Part shown: one piece after another, positions 17,875-28,140 of the stretch
Layout: each line of letters begins with the position of its first letter
Numbering within the stretch: the stretch's first letter is position 1
DNA from: Neisseria subflava
GTDB taxonomy: Bacteria; Pseudomonadota; Gammaproteobacteria; Burkholderiales; Neisseriaceae
NCBI RefSeq assembly: GCF_024205745.1
Contig: NZ_CP073117.1
Coordinates: 1,426,001 to 1,490,000 of the forward strand
DNA length: 64,000 nt
Reading direction: 5' to 3'
Program-made: the position numbers and the translations under genes
Notes under the pieces: model-generated
What the model was told of the DNA's origin: nothing
Databases searched by the model: none
What the model saw: only the letters and a program-made list of their open reading frames with translations

Positions 17875-19710
17875 TTAGGCAAATTCGCCGCCGAAGCTCA
17901 TGGCACCGGTTTCTGCGCTGCTGGTCATGCTGCGGAAGTTGGCGAAAAGTTCGCGGCCGCAACCTTGTTGGTTCGCGCTCAAATCGATACGTTCAACTTC
18001 GCGGGCGTTCCATTCGGCTTCGTTAATCAGGACGTTGAGTTCGCCGGTAACGGAGTCGAAGCGGATCAGGTCGCCGGTACGGATTTTGGCGATGTTGCCG
18101 CCCATCAGGGCTTCAGGCGTCATGTGGATGGAGGCCGGAACTTTGCCGGACGCACCAGACATACGGCCGTCGGTCAGCAGCGCCACTTTAAAGCCGCGGT
18201 CTTGCAGGATGCCCAAAGGCGGGGTCAGTTTGTGCAACTCGGGCATACCGTTGGCGCGCGGGCCTTGGTAGCGGACGACGCAGACAAAATCGCGTTCCAG
18301 CTCGCCGCGTTCAAATGCCGCCAACACTTCGCGTTGGTCGTTGAACACGATGGCAGGCGCTTCGATGATGCGACAGCCTTCGCGCACGGCAGATACTTTA
18401 ATCACTCCGCGACCGATGTTGCCTTTCATTAGGCGCAGACCGCCGTCTGGGGAGAACGGGTTGTCGGCTTTGCGCAGGATGTCGTCGTTGCCGCTGGTTT
18501 CAGGGGCTTCGCGCCATTCGAGTTTGCCGTCGATGAGGAAAGGCTCTTTGGTGTAGTGGCGCATACCGTGTCCGACAACGGTATCGACATCGTCGTGCAA
18601 CAGGCCTGCGTCCAACAATTCGCGGATGACGAAAGGCAGGCCGCCGGCTGCGGTAAAGTGGTTCACGTCGGCTTTGCCGTTTGGATACACACGAATCAGC
18701 AATGGGATGATGGAGGAAATTTTGTCGAAGTCGTCCCAGTTCAAAATTACGCCTGCGGCACGCGCCATGGCGACGAGGTGCATGGTGTGGTTGGTCGAAC
18801 CGCCGGTCGCCATCAGGCCGATCAGGGCGTTGATAAAGGATTTTTCGGTCAACATTTCGCCCAATGGTTTAATGGTGCCGTTTTTAATGCCGCGTGCGAG
18901 GTGTCCGGCAGCGTAGCGGGTCAGGGCTTCGCGCAGGTCGGTATAAGGGTGGACAAAGGCGGCGGCGGGCAGGTGCACGCCCATCATTTCCATCATCATT
19001 TGGTTGGAGTTGGCTGTACCGTAGAAGGTACAAGTACCCGGGCTGTGGTAAGAACCCATTTCGCTTTCAAGCAAGGCATCACGGCCAACTTTGCCTTCGG
19101 CGAAAAGTTGGCGGGTACGGGCTTTTTCTTTATTGCCGATACCGCTGGACATCGGGCCTGCCGGAACGAAGATGCCTGGAATATGGCCGAAAGACAACGC
19201 ACCGATCATCAGGCCGGGAACAATTTTGTCGCACACGCCCATAAACAGGCTGCCGTCAAACATTTGATGAGACAGACCGATAGCGGTGCTCATGGCAATC
19301 ACGTCGCGGGAGAACAGCGACAATTCCATGCCGGCATAGCCTTGCGTGATGCCGTCGCACATGGCAGGCGTACCGCCGGCGACTTGTGCAGTCGCGCCGT
19401 TTTTCTGCGCTTCGTCTTTAATTTGGTCGGGGAAGTCTTTAAACGGCTGGTGTGCGGAAACCATGTCGTTGTAGGCAGTGATGATGCCTAAGTTGGGAAC
19501 GGTATCCTGAAGCATTTCGATTTTGATGCTTTTAGGCATGGAGGCGTAGCCGTGCGCCAAATTGCTGCAGCCGAGTTGGTTGCGCTCTAAGCGTCCCATC
19601 TGTTTGGCACTGCGGATTTTCGCCAGATATTTTTCACGCGTCGGGCGGCTGCGCTCGATGATGCACTCGGTAATCTCGGCGAGTTTAGGGTGAATAGGAG
19701 TGGGGTTCAT
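17875..19710 (-). CDS. edd: Phosphogluconate dehydratase
   Basis: Fe-S dehydratase converting 6-phosphogluconate to KDPG in the Entner-Doudoroff pathway. The 611 residues fit the Edd branch of the IlvD/Edd family (E. coli 603). Cluster-ligand regions are visible as CDGITQGY, GVCDKIVPG and PGTCTFYGTANSN, and the C-terminal LLTDGRMSGASGKVP motif is intact. The ATG at 19710 lies behind AGGAGAC. It is divergent from zwf; HexR-like palindromes lie between. Confidence 0.96.
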   Translation of the reverse strand: MNPTPIHPKLAEITECIIERSRPTREKYLAKIRSAKQMGRLERNQLGCSNLAHGYASMPKSIKIEMLQDTVPNLGIITAYNDMVSAHQPFKDFPDQIKDEAQKNGATAQVAGGTPAMCDGITQGYAGMELSLFSRDVIAMSTAIGLSHQMFDGSLFMGVCDKIVPGLMIGALSFGHIPGIFVPAGPMSSGIGNKEKARTRQLFAEGKVGRDALLESEMGSYHSPGTCTFYGTANSNQMMMEMMGVHLPAAAFVHPYTDLREALTRYAAGHLARGIKNGTIKPLGEMLTEKSFINALIGLMATGGSTNHTMHLVAMARAAGVILNWDDFDKISSIIPLLIRVYPNGKADVNHFTAAGGLPFVIRELLDAGLLHDDVDTVVGHGMRHYTKEPFLIDGKLEWREAPETSGNDDILRKADNPFSPDGGLRLMKGNIGRGVIKVSAVREGCRIIEAPAIVFNDQREVLAAFERGELERDFVCVVRYQGPRANGMPELHKLTPPLGILQDRGFKVALLTDGRMSGASGKVPASIHMTPEALMGGNIAKIRTGDLIRFDSVTGELNVLINEAEWNAREVERIDLSANQQGCGRELFANFRSMTSSAETGAMSFGGEFA

Positions 19711-19877
19711 GTGCTGTCTCCTGGCAAAACGATGTGATAGGGATTTTGTTTGCGCGTTTCTGATTTTTGTATTGGGTGTTTTTTCAGACGACCTGGAGCT
19801 GTGGGAATAAATAATGAGTGCCGTCTGAAATGTTGAAGATTTCTCTTCGAAGCGTCTGCGTATTATAGTACAAATTC

Positions 19878-19892
19878 TGTAATTTTGTTACA
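19878..19892. promoter_or_regulatory. Putative HexR operator 1
   Basis: TGTAATTTTGTTACA, an inverted repeat with arms TGTAA/TTACA. It matches the TGTAATTAAATTACA-type consensus known for HexR in gammaproteobacteria at all but the central bases. It lies 168 bases upstream of edd. A hexR gene sits in the adjacent operon. Confidence 0.6.
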
Positions 19893-20033
19893 AAATAATT
19901 CGCTAAGTGGAAGAAATTTGATTTAAATCGAGGTATGGTCAATTCGTAAAATGTTGGGCTGCAAAACTCATCAAACTTTTATGTTAAATCAAACAATTTG
20001 TAAAAATGAGAATGGACAAAATCTGTAGCCATG

Positions 20034-20048
20034 TGTAGTATTACTACT
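20034..20048. promoter_or_regulatory. Putative HexR operator 2
   Basis: TGTAGTATTACTACT, a palindrome with arms GTAGTA/TACTAC around one base. It is a weaker match to the HexR consensus, 145 bases upstream of the zwf start. Confidence 0.4.
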
Positions 20049-20192
20049 CATTAGCCCGCTTGTTTGAAATTTTGGTGCAGGCGATTGGTTTTTTATTGCT
20101 TATTGCTTAAAGGCTTTTGATTTTAATTGATTTTTATGGATGACGACAGTCCAAAAGTTTTGAAGCAAGCTTCCTCAACGAGAGATGAAACG

Positions 20193-21638
20193 ATGAGTAC
20201 ACAGACAAATTTTGATTTGGTGTTGTTTGGCGCGACCGGCGATTTGGCAATGCGTAAACTTTTGCCTTGCCTGTATCAGGCGCATGTAGCCGGTTTGCTT
20301 CATCCCGAAGGTCGTATTTTGGGCGTAAGCCGCAGCGAATTGGATACCGCCGGCTTTTTGGCCAAAGTGGAAACGAATTCTAAAATCCATGTCAAACAAA
20401 ACTTCTCAGATGAAGCGTGGGCGTCGTTTATCCAACGTATCGAGTATTTAAAAGTCGATGTTACAGAGAAAGGCGATTTCATTGCCTTGGGCGACTTGGT
20501 AAAAGCGCGCAAGAATACTGAAAATGTCGTGATCTATCTCTCAACTGCGCCGAAATTCTTTGCACAAGCCTGTGAAAACCTTGCCGAAATTGGTTTGAAT
20601 GCCGATAACGTGCGCGTGGTTTTGGAAAAACCGTTGGGTACGGACTTGGCCTCTTCCCAGCAAATCAATACAGATGTGGCCCGTTATTTCAAAGAAGAAC
20701 AAATCTACCGTATCGACCATTATTTAGGTAAAGAAAGCCTGCAAAACTTGCTGGCCTTGCGTTTTGCCAATGTGATGTTCGAGCCTTTGTGGAACAACAA
20801 ATATATTGAAAGCGTACAGCTGACCATCGCCGAACAGTTGGGCGTGGAAGAGCGCGGCGAGTTTTACGACATTACTGGCGCATTACGCGATATGGTGCAA
20901 AACCACTTGATGCAAATGCTTTGTATGACTGCGATGGAAGCTCCGGCGAGCTTGGATGCCGATGCCGTGCGCGACGAGAAAGTGAAAGTCATCAAATCTC
21001 TGAAACCGCTGACCATCGAATCCGTTAACGAAAATGTTATTCGCGGCCAATATGTTGCAGCAAACGGCATGAACGGCTATCTGGAAGAAGTCAACGTTCC
21101 GCAAGACAGCTTTACTGAAACCTATGTCGCCATCAAAGCCGAAATCGAAAACGAGCGTTGGAAAGGCGTACCTTTCTATCTGCGTACCGGCAAACGCATG
21201 GCAGGCAAAGTGGCGGAAATCGTGTTGAACTTCCGTCCGCTGCAAAACCATATTTTTGACAACAGCCAACCTGCGCCGAATCGTTTGGTTATTGAACTAC
21301 AACCGACCGAATCCGTCCGCCTTTACACTCAAGTGAAAACCCCGGGTGCAGGCAACAAAGTTGAAGTTACGCCGATTGGCGTGGACTTGGGTACAGCCGT
21401 AGAGGGCAGCCGCGCCGAGGCTTATGAGCGCCTGCTGCTGGACGTGATTAACGGCAAACTTGCTTTGTTCAACCGTCGTGACGAACTCGAAGCCGCTTGG
21501 GAATATGTGATGCCTATCCTGGAAAACTGGGCGAACAATACAACGCCTCCACATGCTTACGAAGCCCATTCTTGGGGTCCTGAAGCTGCACGCGCGCTGT
21601 TGGCCCGTGACGGCAACAAGTGGCACGAAGAGCAATAA
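20193..21638 (+). CDS. zwf: Glucose-6-phosphate 1-dehydrogenase
   Basis: Oxidises glucose 6-phosphate to 6-phosphogluconolactone with reduction of NADP; feeds both the pentose phosphate and Entner-Doudoroff pathways. The 481 residues are typical. The nucleotide-binding motif LVLFGATGDLAMRK is at the N-terminus and the substrate-binding RIDHYLGKE near residue 175. The start MSTQTNFDLV (20193) is chosen because homologues begin just before LVLFGATGDL. First gene of the zwf-pgl-glk-hexR-pgi operon. Confidence 0.96.
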   Translation: MSTQTNFDLVLFGATGDLAMRKLLPCLYQAHVAGLLHPEGRILGVSRSELDTAGFLAKVETNSKIHVKQNFSDEAWASFIQRIEYLKVDVTEKGDFIALGDLVKARKNTENVVIYLSTAPKFFAQACENLAEIGLNADNVRVVLEKPLGTDLASSQQINTDVARYFKEEQIYRIDHYLGKESLQNLLALRFANVMFEPLWNNKYIESVQLTIAEQLGVEERGEFYDITGALRDMVQNHLMQMLCMTAMEAPASLDADAVRDEKVKVIKSLKPLTIESVNENVIRGQYVAANGMNGYLEEVNVPQDSFTETYVAIKAEIENERWKGVPFYLRTGKRMAGKVAEIVLNFRPLQNHIFDNSQPAPNRLVIELQPTESVRLYTQVKTPGAGNKVEVTPIGVDLGTAVEGSRAEAYERLLLDVINGKLALFNRRDELEAAWEYVMPILENWANNTTPPHAYEAHSWGPEAARALLARDGNKWHEEQ

Positions 21639-21646
21639 TTTTTCTT

Positions 21647-21684
21647 TCAGACGGCCTTGTTTTCCAACAAAAGGCCGTCTGAAA
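21647..21684. repeat. DUS inverted pair between zwf and pgl
   Basis: TTTCAGACGGCCTTG and AAAAGGCCGTCTGAAA are inverted in the 63-base zwf-pgl spacer. It may partly attenuate the operon. Confidence 0.7.
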
Positions 21685-21701
21685 CCATGAAAGGACGAAA
21701 C

Positions 21702-22397
21702 ATGTTTGTTTGGCACGAACAAGAAAACGCTGCAACTGCCGCGCAAGCTCTCGCCGATGCCGTTGCCGCTGCATTGCAAGCCGCGTTGAATGAGAAAGGC
21801 CATGCGGTTTTGGCCGTTTCCGGCGGTCGTTCGCCGATTGCGTTTTTCGAAGCTTTGTCGCAAAAAGATTTAAATTGGCAAAATGTCGGCATCACTTTGG
21901 TGGACGAGCGTATCGTTCCGACCACGCATGCCGACAGCAATACAGGCTTGGTACGCGAATATCTGCTCAAAAATAACGCGGCCGTTGCCACATGGATTCC
22001 CGTTGTTGAAGACGGAAAGTCTGAAACTGAATTACAACCTGAAGTTGTCGTTGCTTACGCATTGAAACATTACAAGCAACCTGACGTGCTGGTGTTGGGC
22101 ATGGGCGGAGACGGGCATACGGCGTCGTTGTTCCCTCAAGCGCCTCAATTACAGGCCGCAATCAATGAAGATGATGACCCGACATTGATTCATACTACGC
22201 CGGTTACCGCGCCACATGAGCGTGTGAGCATGACTTTGGGTGCGATTGCCAAAACGCCGAATGTATTTTTGGCCATTCAAGGCGCAGAGAAAAAAGCGGT
22301 ATTCGATAAGGCTGCTGCAAAGGCCGATACCGAATATCCGACCAGTCTGATTCTCAATCACCAAGGAATTAACTGCCATGTCTACTATGCACACTGA
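21702..22397 (+). CDS. pgl: 6-phosphogluconolactonase
   Basis: Hydrolyses 6-phosphogluconolactone to 6-phosphogluconate. The 231-residue protein belongs to the DevB/SOL type. Visible motifs are [25 protein letters not shown] and [27 protein letters not shown] precedes the ATG at 21702; upstream in-frame Met codons fall within or just after the DUS hairpin and are rejected. Its last 20 bases overlap the start of glk, so translation is coupled. Confidence 0.95.
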   Translation: MFVWHEQENAATAAQALADAVAAALQAALNEKGHAVLAVSGGRSPIAFFEALSQKDLNWQNVGITLVDERIVPTTHADSNTGLVREYLLKNNAAVATWIPVVEDGKSETELQPEVVVAYALKHYKQPDVLVLGMGGDGHTASLFPQAPQLQAAINEDDDPTLIHTTPVTAPHERVSMTLGAIAKTPNVFLAIQGAEKKAVFDKAAAKADTEYPTSLILNHQGINCHVYYAH

Positions 22398-23358
22398 AGC
22401 TTATCCTCGTTTGGTCGCCGATATCGGCGGTACGAATGCCCGTTTTGCACTTGAAACTGCACCACAGGTTATTGAAAAAGCTGAAGTCTTGCCTTGCAAG
22501 GATTACGACACCATCGTCGATGCCGCCAAAACTTATTTGGAACGTGCAGGCAGCCCGAAAGTTTTGCATGCCGCCTTTGCGATTGCCAATCCGATTTTGG
22601 GCGACTGGGTGCAGATGACCAACCACCACTGGGCATTCTCCATCGAAACCACCCGCCAGGCTTTGGGTTTGGAAACGTTGATTCTGTTGAACGACTTTAC
22701 CGCCCAAGCTTTGGCGGTAACACAAACCGATAAGAAAGACTTGATACAAATCGGCGGTCAAAAACCAATCGAGTTTGCACCTAAAGCCGTTATCGGCCCG
22801 GGTACCGGTTTGGGTGTCAGCGGTTTGGTGCACAGCGCTGCCGGCTGGGTGGCGTTGGCAGGCGAGGGCGGCCATACCAGCTTCCCTCCGTTTGACGATA
22901 TGGAAGTGTTGATTTGGCAATACGCTAAAAACAAATACGGTCATGTTTCTGCCGAGCGTTTTTTGAGCGGCGCAGGTTTGAGCCTGATTTACGAAGCATT
23001 GGCCAAACGCGACAACATCAAACAATACCGTCTGAAGCCTTCTGAAATCACCGATAAGGCATTGAGCGGAACATCGCCGATTTGCCGTCAGACTTTAGAT
23101 ATTTTCTGCGCCATGTTGGGTACGGTCGCTTCCAATTTGGCTTTGACTTTGGGCGCGCGCGGTGGCGTATATTTGTGCGGCGGGATTATCCCGCGCGTGT
23201 TGGATTACTTTAAAACGTCTCCATTCCGCAGCCGCTTTGAAAACAAAGGCCGCTTTGAAGCTTATCTTGCCGCCATTCCCGTGTATGTCGTATTGAGCGA
23301 ATTTCCGGGCATCGTCGGCGCGGCGGTGGCATTAGACAATCATTTAAATAACGTTTAA
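22378..23358 (+). CDS. glk: Glucokinase
   Basis: ATP-dependent phosphorylation of glucose in the cytoplasm. The 326-residue protein is of the E. coli Glk type: phosphate-binding [14 protein letters not shown] near residue 12, active-site [11 protein letters not shown], and the second ATP-binding motif [12 protein letters not shown]. The start overlaps pgl; a second Met three codons on is equally possible. In the zwf operon. Confidence 0.95.
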   Translation: MSTMHTEAYPRLVADIGGTNARFALETAPQVIEKAEVLPCKDYDTIVDAAKTYLERAGSPKVLHAAFAIANPILGDWVQMTNHHWAFSIETTRQALGLETLILLNDFTAQALAVTQTDKKDLIQIGGQKPIEFAPKAVIGPGTGLGVSGLVHSAAGWVALAGEGGHTSFPPFDDMEVLIWQYAKNKYGHVSAERFLSGAGLSLIYEALAKRDNIKQYRLKPSEITDKALSGTSPICRQTLDIFCAMLGTVASNLALTLGARGGVYLCGGIIPRVLDYFKTSPFRSRFENKGRFEAYLAAIPVYVVLSEFPGIVGAAVALDNHLNNV

Positions 23359-23435
23359 ACACACAAACGGCGGTGCAGGGCAAGGTACGAAAATGTGCCT
23401 TGTCCTGAACGTCAAAGAATCAAAGGGTAGAGCAT

Positions 23436-24284
23436 ATGTTAAGCAAAATCAGCGAATCATTGTCCAATCTCTCCGGCGCAGAACGCAAAGTTGCCGAATC
23501 TGCGCTGGCCGAGCCGAAATGGTTCGTTCATGCCGCTGTGGCGGAAATCGCCGAGCGTGCATCCGTCAGTCAGCCGACTGTAATCCGTTTCTGCCGCAGT
23601 TTGGGTTACAAAGGCTTGCCTGAGTTCAAACTCGCTTTGTCTGCCAGCATCGGTCATGAAGGTATGCCTTACGTTCATGAAGAATTGAACGCCGATGACA
23701 ACATGAGCAGCGTGGTTGAAAAAGTATTGGGCAATGCCGCAGCCTCCCTCTTGGGCGAGCGCCGCTTCTTGAAAGAATCCGAGCTGGAAAACGCGATTGC
23801 CATTTTGATGCACGCGCGACGCGTTGAGTTTTATGGTGTCGGCAACTCAGGCATCGTTGCCCAAGATGCGCAGCACAAATTCTTCCGTTTCGGTATGTCC
23901 ACCGTCGCCTATGTCGATACGCATACCCAGTTGATGGCGGCTTCCGTATTGACCGAGCAGGATGTGTTGGTGGCGATTTCCAATACCGGCTCATCTATCG
24001 AATTGTTGGACGCGGCCAGTATCGCCAAAGAAAACGGCGCAGCCGTTATTGCGTTGACCCGCAATGATTCGCCGTTGGCTCAAATGGCCGACTGCGTATT
24101 GAGCATTGCCACTCAGGAAAATGCAGAGCTTTATACGCCTATGGTGTCCCGTCTTCTTCAGTTGGCCGTTATCGACATTCTTGCAATCGGCTTGGCCTTG
24201 CGCTTGGGCGACACTGCCAGCACACAACTGCAAAAAAGTAAAAAAAGCATACATAACAAACACATCGAATACGATAAAGATTGA
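23436..24284 (+). CDS. hexR: HexR, RpiR-family transcriptional regulator
   Basis: Regulator of glucose catabolism that in other bacteria senses KDPG. The 282 residues comprise an N-terminal helix-turn-helix (RASVSQPTVIRFCRSLGYKG, about 45-64) and a C-terminal sugar-isomerase (SIS) domain (about 125-265, with FYGVGNSGIVAQDAQHKFFR and AISNTGSSIELL). Its position between glk and pgi and the palindromes in the edd/zwf region support local control of this locus. AAAGGGTAG precedes the start. Whether it represses or activates here cannot be told. Confidence 0.92.
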   Translation: MLSKISESLSNLSGAERKVAESALAEPKWFVHAAVAEIAERASVSQPTVIRFCRSLGYKGLPEFKLALSASIGHEGMPYVHEELNADDNMSSVVEKVLGNAAASLLGERRFLKESELENAIAILMHARRVEFYGVGNSGIVAQDAQHKFFRFGMSTVAYVDTHTQLMAASVLTEQDVLVAISNTGSSIELLDAASIAKENGAAVIALTRNDSPLAQMADCVLSIATQENAELYTPMVSRLLQLAVIDILAIGLALRLGDTASTQLQKSKKSIHNKHIEYDKD

Positions 24285-24299
24285 TTCTTCACTGATATA

Positions 24300-24340
24300 T
24301 TCAGACGGCCCCAACCCACATCAAGGCCGTCTGAAACCTC
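24300..24340. repeat. DUS inverted pair between hexR and pgi
   Basis: TTCAGACGGCC and AAGGCCGTCTGAAAC are inverted; a muc-type DUS (TTCAGACGACCT, 24368-24379) follows. Possible attenuator before pgi. Confidence 0.65.
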
Positions 24341-24427
24341 AAAAAACGGAAACCACCCCGTTCCCGTTTCAGACGACCTCACGGCCGTTTTCTCAACAAA
24401 ACTGTCCACTATCCAGGAGAGCATCCG

Positions 24428-26071
24428 ATGAAACACCTTCACGATTTACCAGCTTGGTCAAAATTATGGATACATTTTGACGAAACCAAAGAACAACATA
24501 TGCGCGAAATGTTCGAGCAAGATTCCGAACGTGCCGAGCGTTACTGGCTGCAAGTCGGCGGCCTGACTTTGGATTATTCCAAAAACCGCATCAACGACGA
24601 AACCATGGCACTGTTGTTCGAGCTGGCGCGTGAAGCAGGCGTACCGGAACGGATGCAGCAAATGTTCCACGGTGAAAAAATCAATACGACAGAAAACCGC
24701 GCCGTTCTCCATGTCGCCCTGCGTAACCGCACCAACGCCCCCATCGTCGTAGACGGCGAAGATGTGATGCCTAAAGTCAACCATGTCCTGCAACGCATGG
24801 GCGAATTTGCACACGAAGTCCGCAGCGGCAGCTGGTTGGGCTATACCAACCAAGTCATCACCGACGTCGTCAACATCGGTATCGGCGGCTCCGACCTCGG
24901 TCCGCTGATGATGTGTACCGCGCTCAAACAATTCGGCCATCCGCGTTTGAACATGCACTTCGTCTCCAACGTGGACGGCTCCCAACTGAGCGACGTATTG
25001 TCTAAAGTCCACCCCGAAACCACGCTGTTCATCATTGCTTCCAAAACCTTTACCACCCAAGAAACCCTGACCAACGCCCTGACCGCGCGTAAATGGTTCT
25101 TGGATCATGCAGGCGATGAAAGCGCCGTGGCCAAACACTTCGTTGCCGTATCGACCAACCAAAAAGCCGTTGCCGAATTCGGTATCGATACCGCCAATAT
25201 GTTTGAATTTTGGGACTGGGTCGGCGGACGATACAGCCTGTGGTCGGCCATCGGCCTGCCGATTATGTTGTACCTCGGCGAAGAAAACTTCATCGAAATG
25301 CTCAACGGCGCACACCTGATGGACCAACACTTCATCAATACGCCGCTGGAGCGCAACATGCCCGTCATCCTCGCTCTCATCGGCATCTGGTACATCAACT
25401 ACTACGGCGGCGGCAGCCACGTTATCGCGCCTTACGACCAACATCTCCACCGCCTGCCCAAATTCATCCAGCAGCTCGACATGGAGAGTAACGGCAAACA
25501 AGTTACCCTTGACGGTAAACCGGTCGGTTACGAAACTTCCCCGATTATTTGGGGCGAAACCGGTATCAACGGCCAGCACGCATTCTTCCAACTGCTGCAC
25601 CAAGGTACGCACATCACGCCGATTGACCTGATTGCCTCCCTTGAAAAACGCAGCAACCTGCGCGGCCACCACGAAATCCTGTTGGCGAACGTCTTTGCCC
25701 AAGCCGAAGCCTTTATGCGCGGCAAAACGCCTGACGAAGTACGCGCCGAGCTTCAAGCCCAAGGCATGGAAGAAGCACGTATCGAAGAGCTGGTTCCGCA
25801 CAAAACCTTCTCCGGCAACCGTCCGACCAACCTCATCCTCATGGACAAAATCAACCCGCGCAATATGGGTAGCCTGATTGCCATGTACGAACACAAAACC
25901 TTCGTTCAAGGCATTATTTGGGGCATCAACAGCTTTGACCAATGGGGCGTAGAGCTCGGCAAACAGTTGGCCAAAACCATTCTTGCCGAATTGACCGGCG
26001 AGACCGAAGTGCAAAAACACGACAGCTCCACTACACGTCTGATTAATCTTTATTTGAATGCCAACAAATAA
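24428..26071 (+). CDS. pgi: Glucose-6-phosphate isomerase
   Basis: Interconverts glucose and fructose 6-phosphates. The 547 residues match the bacterial enzyme. Signatures include [25 protein letters not shown], the substrate region [17 protein letters not shown] and the C-terminal [23 protein letters not shown] precedes the ATG. Last gene of the operon; the terminator at 26089-26118 separates it from the convergent nnrS-like gene. Confidence 0.96.
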   Translation: MKHLHDLPAWSKLWIHFDETKEQHMREMFEQDSERAERYWLQVGGLTLDYSKNRINDETMALLFELAREAGVPERMQQMFHGEKINTTENRAVLHVALRNRTNAPIVVDGEDVMPKVNHVLQRMGEFAHEVRSGSWLGYTNQVITDVVNIGIGGSDLGPLMMCTALKQFGHPRLNMHFVSNVDGSQLSDVLSKVHPETTLFIIASKTFTTQETLTNALTARKWFLDHAGDESAVAKHFVAVSTNQKAVAEFGIDTANMFEFWDWVGGRYSLWSAIGLPIMLYLGEENFIEMLNGAHLMDQHFINTPLERNMPVILALIGIWYINYYGGGSHVIAPYDQHLHRLPKFIQQLDMESNGKQVTLDGKPVGYETSPIIWGETGINGQHAFFQLLHQGTHITPIDLIASLEKRSNLRGHHEILLANVFAQAEAFMRGKTPDEVRAELQAQGMEEARIEELVPHKTFSGNRPTNLILMDKINPRNMGSLIAMYEHKTFVQGIIWGINSFDQWGVELGKQLAKTILAELTGETEVQKHDSSTTRLINLYLNANK

Positions 26072-26088
26072 AGCGTTTATTTAAAGCC

Positions 26089-26118
26089 AAGGCCGTCTGA
26101 AAGTTTCAGACGGCCTTT
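26089..26118. terminator. Tight DUS terminator after pgi
   Basis: AAGGCCGTCTGAAA and TTTCAGACGGCCTTTT are nearly abutting, between convergent genes. Confidence 0.88.
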
Positions 26119-26122
26119 TGTT

Positions 26123-27220
26123 TTATTCCGGATCATCCGTAAACGAATTTTCCCGAAATATCGGTACAAACGTGAAAAGATACAGTACAAACACGGCGAT
26201 GGTCAGAAGCGCAGGAACGGTAATGAAAAATATCGGGTTCACGTTCATCAAGAAAGCGCGCGAGACGGCAGCCATAAAGAGTAGGGGGACGGCAATGTGG
26301 CAGAGTTTGGGATAATCGAGTTTGGTAAAGCCGCTGTGCCACAGTCCGGCAGTCAGCCATACCATCATCACGCCGCCCATCATGCCGCCGAGGGTAATCA
26401 GGTGCAGGGGAGCGGAGGCGGGCAGATTTTGCAGTTTCGCCGCGCCTGTCCACAGATAGCCTGTGGCGGCAAAGAGCTGGAGCAGGTAATAAGTGCGGAC
26501 GTAGTGTTTGCGCAGGAGTTCGTGATGGTGAAGCTCACGCAGCTTGGCGAGCAGGATGAAGCCGACGGCGAGCGCGGTAAAACCGGCGGTTTGCGCGGGC
26601 AGCCAAAGTTCGGCGGCGGCGTGCAGGAGCAGGAAGGTAATGGCGATATTTTTATAGACGACGTTGGGGATGAATACGGGGTCTTTCAGACGGCATTCTT
26701 TGAGGGCTTCCGCGCCTAGAAGGACGCTGACGCGCACGGATACGAACATGACCGCCGCCATGTTCAAATGCACTTGCGCGCGCAACAGGTTCAAATCGCC
26801 GCTAACGGCATAGGCCGTCTGAAAAACGGTAAACGCGGTAAGCAACATTAGCAGGGCGAAATTGTCGGTATTGCGGTCGAGCCAAATCAGCCAGGCGCAG
26901 AACAGCAGCAACACCAGCCAATAGGCGGCAACGAAAAACGAGGCAGTTTGCGGCGAAAAGGGCAGTAGGGCGGATGCGGCGAGCAATAATGCCGCCATCA
27001 AAGTAGCGACAGGTTTCAGACGGCCTTGATAGCCCGTCCATTCAAGCATGGCGGCAGTCAGGAAGCCGCCATATGCCGTAGGCAGCATGAGTTCTAAGAA
27101 GATTTGGCGGTGCAAAATGACGGCACTAGGGCTGATGAAAAACACCAACGCGCCGAGTATGGCAAGCACCGCCGCGCCGACGAAAAACGGCCGCATGGGG
27201 TGGGTGAAAAATTTATTCAT
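26123..27220 (-). CDS. nnrS: NnrS-family membrane protein
   Basis: A 365-residue inner-membrane protein with about twelve helices. NnrS proteins are haem- and copper-binding membrane proteins linked to nitric-oxide tolerance and denitrification. Matching features are FFVGAAVLAILGALVFF at the start, the His-containing MLEWTGYQG and HLNMAAVMFVSVRVSVLLGAEAL, and the late GGMMGGVMMVWLTAGL. It is the last minus-strand gene of the receptor/ABC-transporter block, though repeats and cadD now separate it from the ATPase gene. Confidence 0.85.
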   Translation of the reverse strand: MNKFFTHPMRPFFVGAAVLAILGALVFFISPSAVILHRQIFLELMLPTAYGGFLTAAMLEWTGYQGRLKPVATLMAALLLAASALLPFSPQTASFFVAAYWLVLLLFCAWLIWLDRNTDNFALLMLLTAFTVFQTAYAVSGDLNLLRAQVHLNMAAVMFVSVRVSVLLGAEALKECRLKDPVFIPNVVYKNIAITFLLLHAAAELWLPAQTAGFTALAVGFILLAKLRELHHHELLRKHYVRTYYLLQLFAATGYLWTGAAKLQNLPASAPLHLITLGGMMGGVMMVWLTAGLWHSGFTKLDYPKLCHIAVPLLFMAAVSRAFLMNVNPIFFITVPALLTIAVFVLYLFTFVPIFRENSFTDDPE

Positions 27221-27280
27221 GGCTTGGCTTGATTCTGCATGAAGATGCTTTCGGATATGGATTTATTGGGTGGACAGGGT

Positions 27281-27519
27281 CGTATCTTTTGCCAAAGAGG
27301 CAAGCCTGCGGCTTGCTTGCCCTCTCCCTAGCTCTCTCCCACGGGGAGAGGGGATTAAGCTGCCAAACCCGAACATTTTCAGGTTTACCTGCCATCTAAT
27401 TCCCAATCCTGCGCCCTCTAATTTTCAGCAACCTGATTCCCTCTCCCCGTGGGAGAGGGTTAGGGAGAGGGCAACGAACCGCAAGGTTCGTCAGATACTC
27501 AAATGCCCGTATCATTCAT
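27281..27519 (+). repeat. About 239-bp direct repeat, copy 1 (MITE-like)
   Basis: It begins CGTATCTTTTGCCAAAGAGG and ends at ATCATTCAT. Inside, GCAAGCCTGCGGCTTGC forms a hairpin, and CCCTCTCCCTAGCTCTCTCC is the near inverse of the later GGGAGAGGGTTAGGGAGAGG, so the element is largely palindromic. A second hairpin is CGAACCGCAAGGTTCG. Copy 2 lies at 28210-28449 in the same orientation. No transposase is present. This accounts for the gap between nnrS and cadD. Confidence 0.8.
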
Positions 27520-28130
27520 ATCATTGATATTATTGTTTGAATTGTATTATTTTCAATAATAATAAATAACCCTAAACCAATATAAATAGCAGCCATTATC
27601 CAACGACTAAACTTCTCTACAATTTCACCAACACCTGAAATATTAGCCAATCTTTGTGCTGTATATACTAAAACAAAAATCAATATTAAAAATACAAGAA
27701 GAGTAACTAATAAGTCGATAAGATCTAAAGTCACAAAGTAAGGAACAAAAAGTCCAATATTATCTGCACCACAACTAGCAACTGTAACCAAAGCAACAAT
27801 ACCGACTAATTTTGACAACCCTTTTTCATCCAATTCTTTTTTAGCTCTTTTTTCGCCCTCACAATCGTCGTAAATAGCAACTTTAATACCTAAGTAAATC
27901 GGTATTAAACCTAATAAACCCAACACCCATTTTTCCGGAACATAATGCAAAACAAAAGCTAGAAATAAACTAACTAATATTAAAATTACAGAACCTAAAT
28001 ATTGTCCGATATAAATATCTCGATATTCTTTTCTAGTATTTGCTCTAGCAAAAAATATTAATAGTATTACCAACAAATCTACTGCTGTAGCAATATATAA
28101 AACAGCAGCAGTAATCACAGTCGAAAACAT
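27516..28130 (-). CDS. cadD: CadD-type cadmium resistance transporter
   Basis: A 204-residue membrane protein of the CadD family, which exports or sequesters cadmium. It has about six helices: TVITAAVLYIATAVDLLVIL at the start, a cytoplasmic acidic/basic loop (YDDCEGEKRAKKELDEKG), and TVASCGADNIGLFVPYF. I start it at 28130 because GAGGTG lies 4 bases upstream and family members start MxxTVIT; longer frames run into duplicated DNA. The gene is far more AT-rich than its neighbours and lies exactly between two copies of a 240-bp direct repeat, strong signs of acquisition. Confidence 0.85.
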   Translation of the reverse strand: MFSTVITAAVLYIATAVDLLVILLIFFARANTRKEYRDIYIGQYLGSVILILVSLFLAFVLHYVPEKWVLGLLGLIPIYLGIKVAIYDDCEGEKRAKKELDEKGLSKLVGIVALVTVASCGADNIGLFVPYFVTLDLIDLLVTLLVFLILIFVLVYTAQRLANISGVGEIVEKFSRWIMAAIYIGLGLFIIIENNTIQTIISMI

Positions 28131-28140
28131 AAAGCACCTC

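Larger units (their letters stand above)
19711..20192. promoter_or_regulatory. Divergent edd/zwf control region
   Basis: 482 bases without a gene. It holds one muc-type DUS (TTCAGACGACCT, 19783-19794), a partial DUS (GCCGTCTGAA near 19820), two 15-base palindromes resembling HexR operators (19878-19892 and 20034-20048), and AT-rich promoter DNA. A short in-frame extension of zwf (from 20127) is probably untranslated leader. Confidence 0.6.

Noticed and set aside
18556-19491. Long open frame on the plus strand opposite edd
   Set aside because: It is the shadow of edd, with no start signal and no recognisable protein features.
24464-26020. 518-codon frame on the minus strand opposite pgi
   Set aside because: Shadow of a highly conserved gene; composition is that of an antisense frame.
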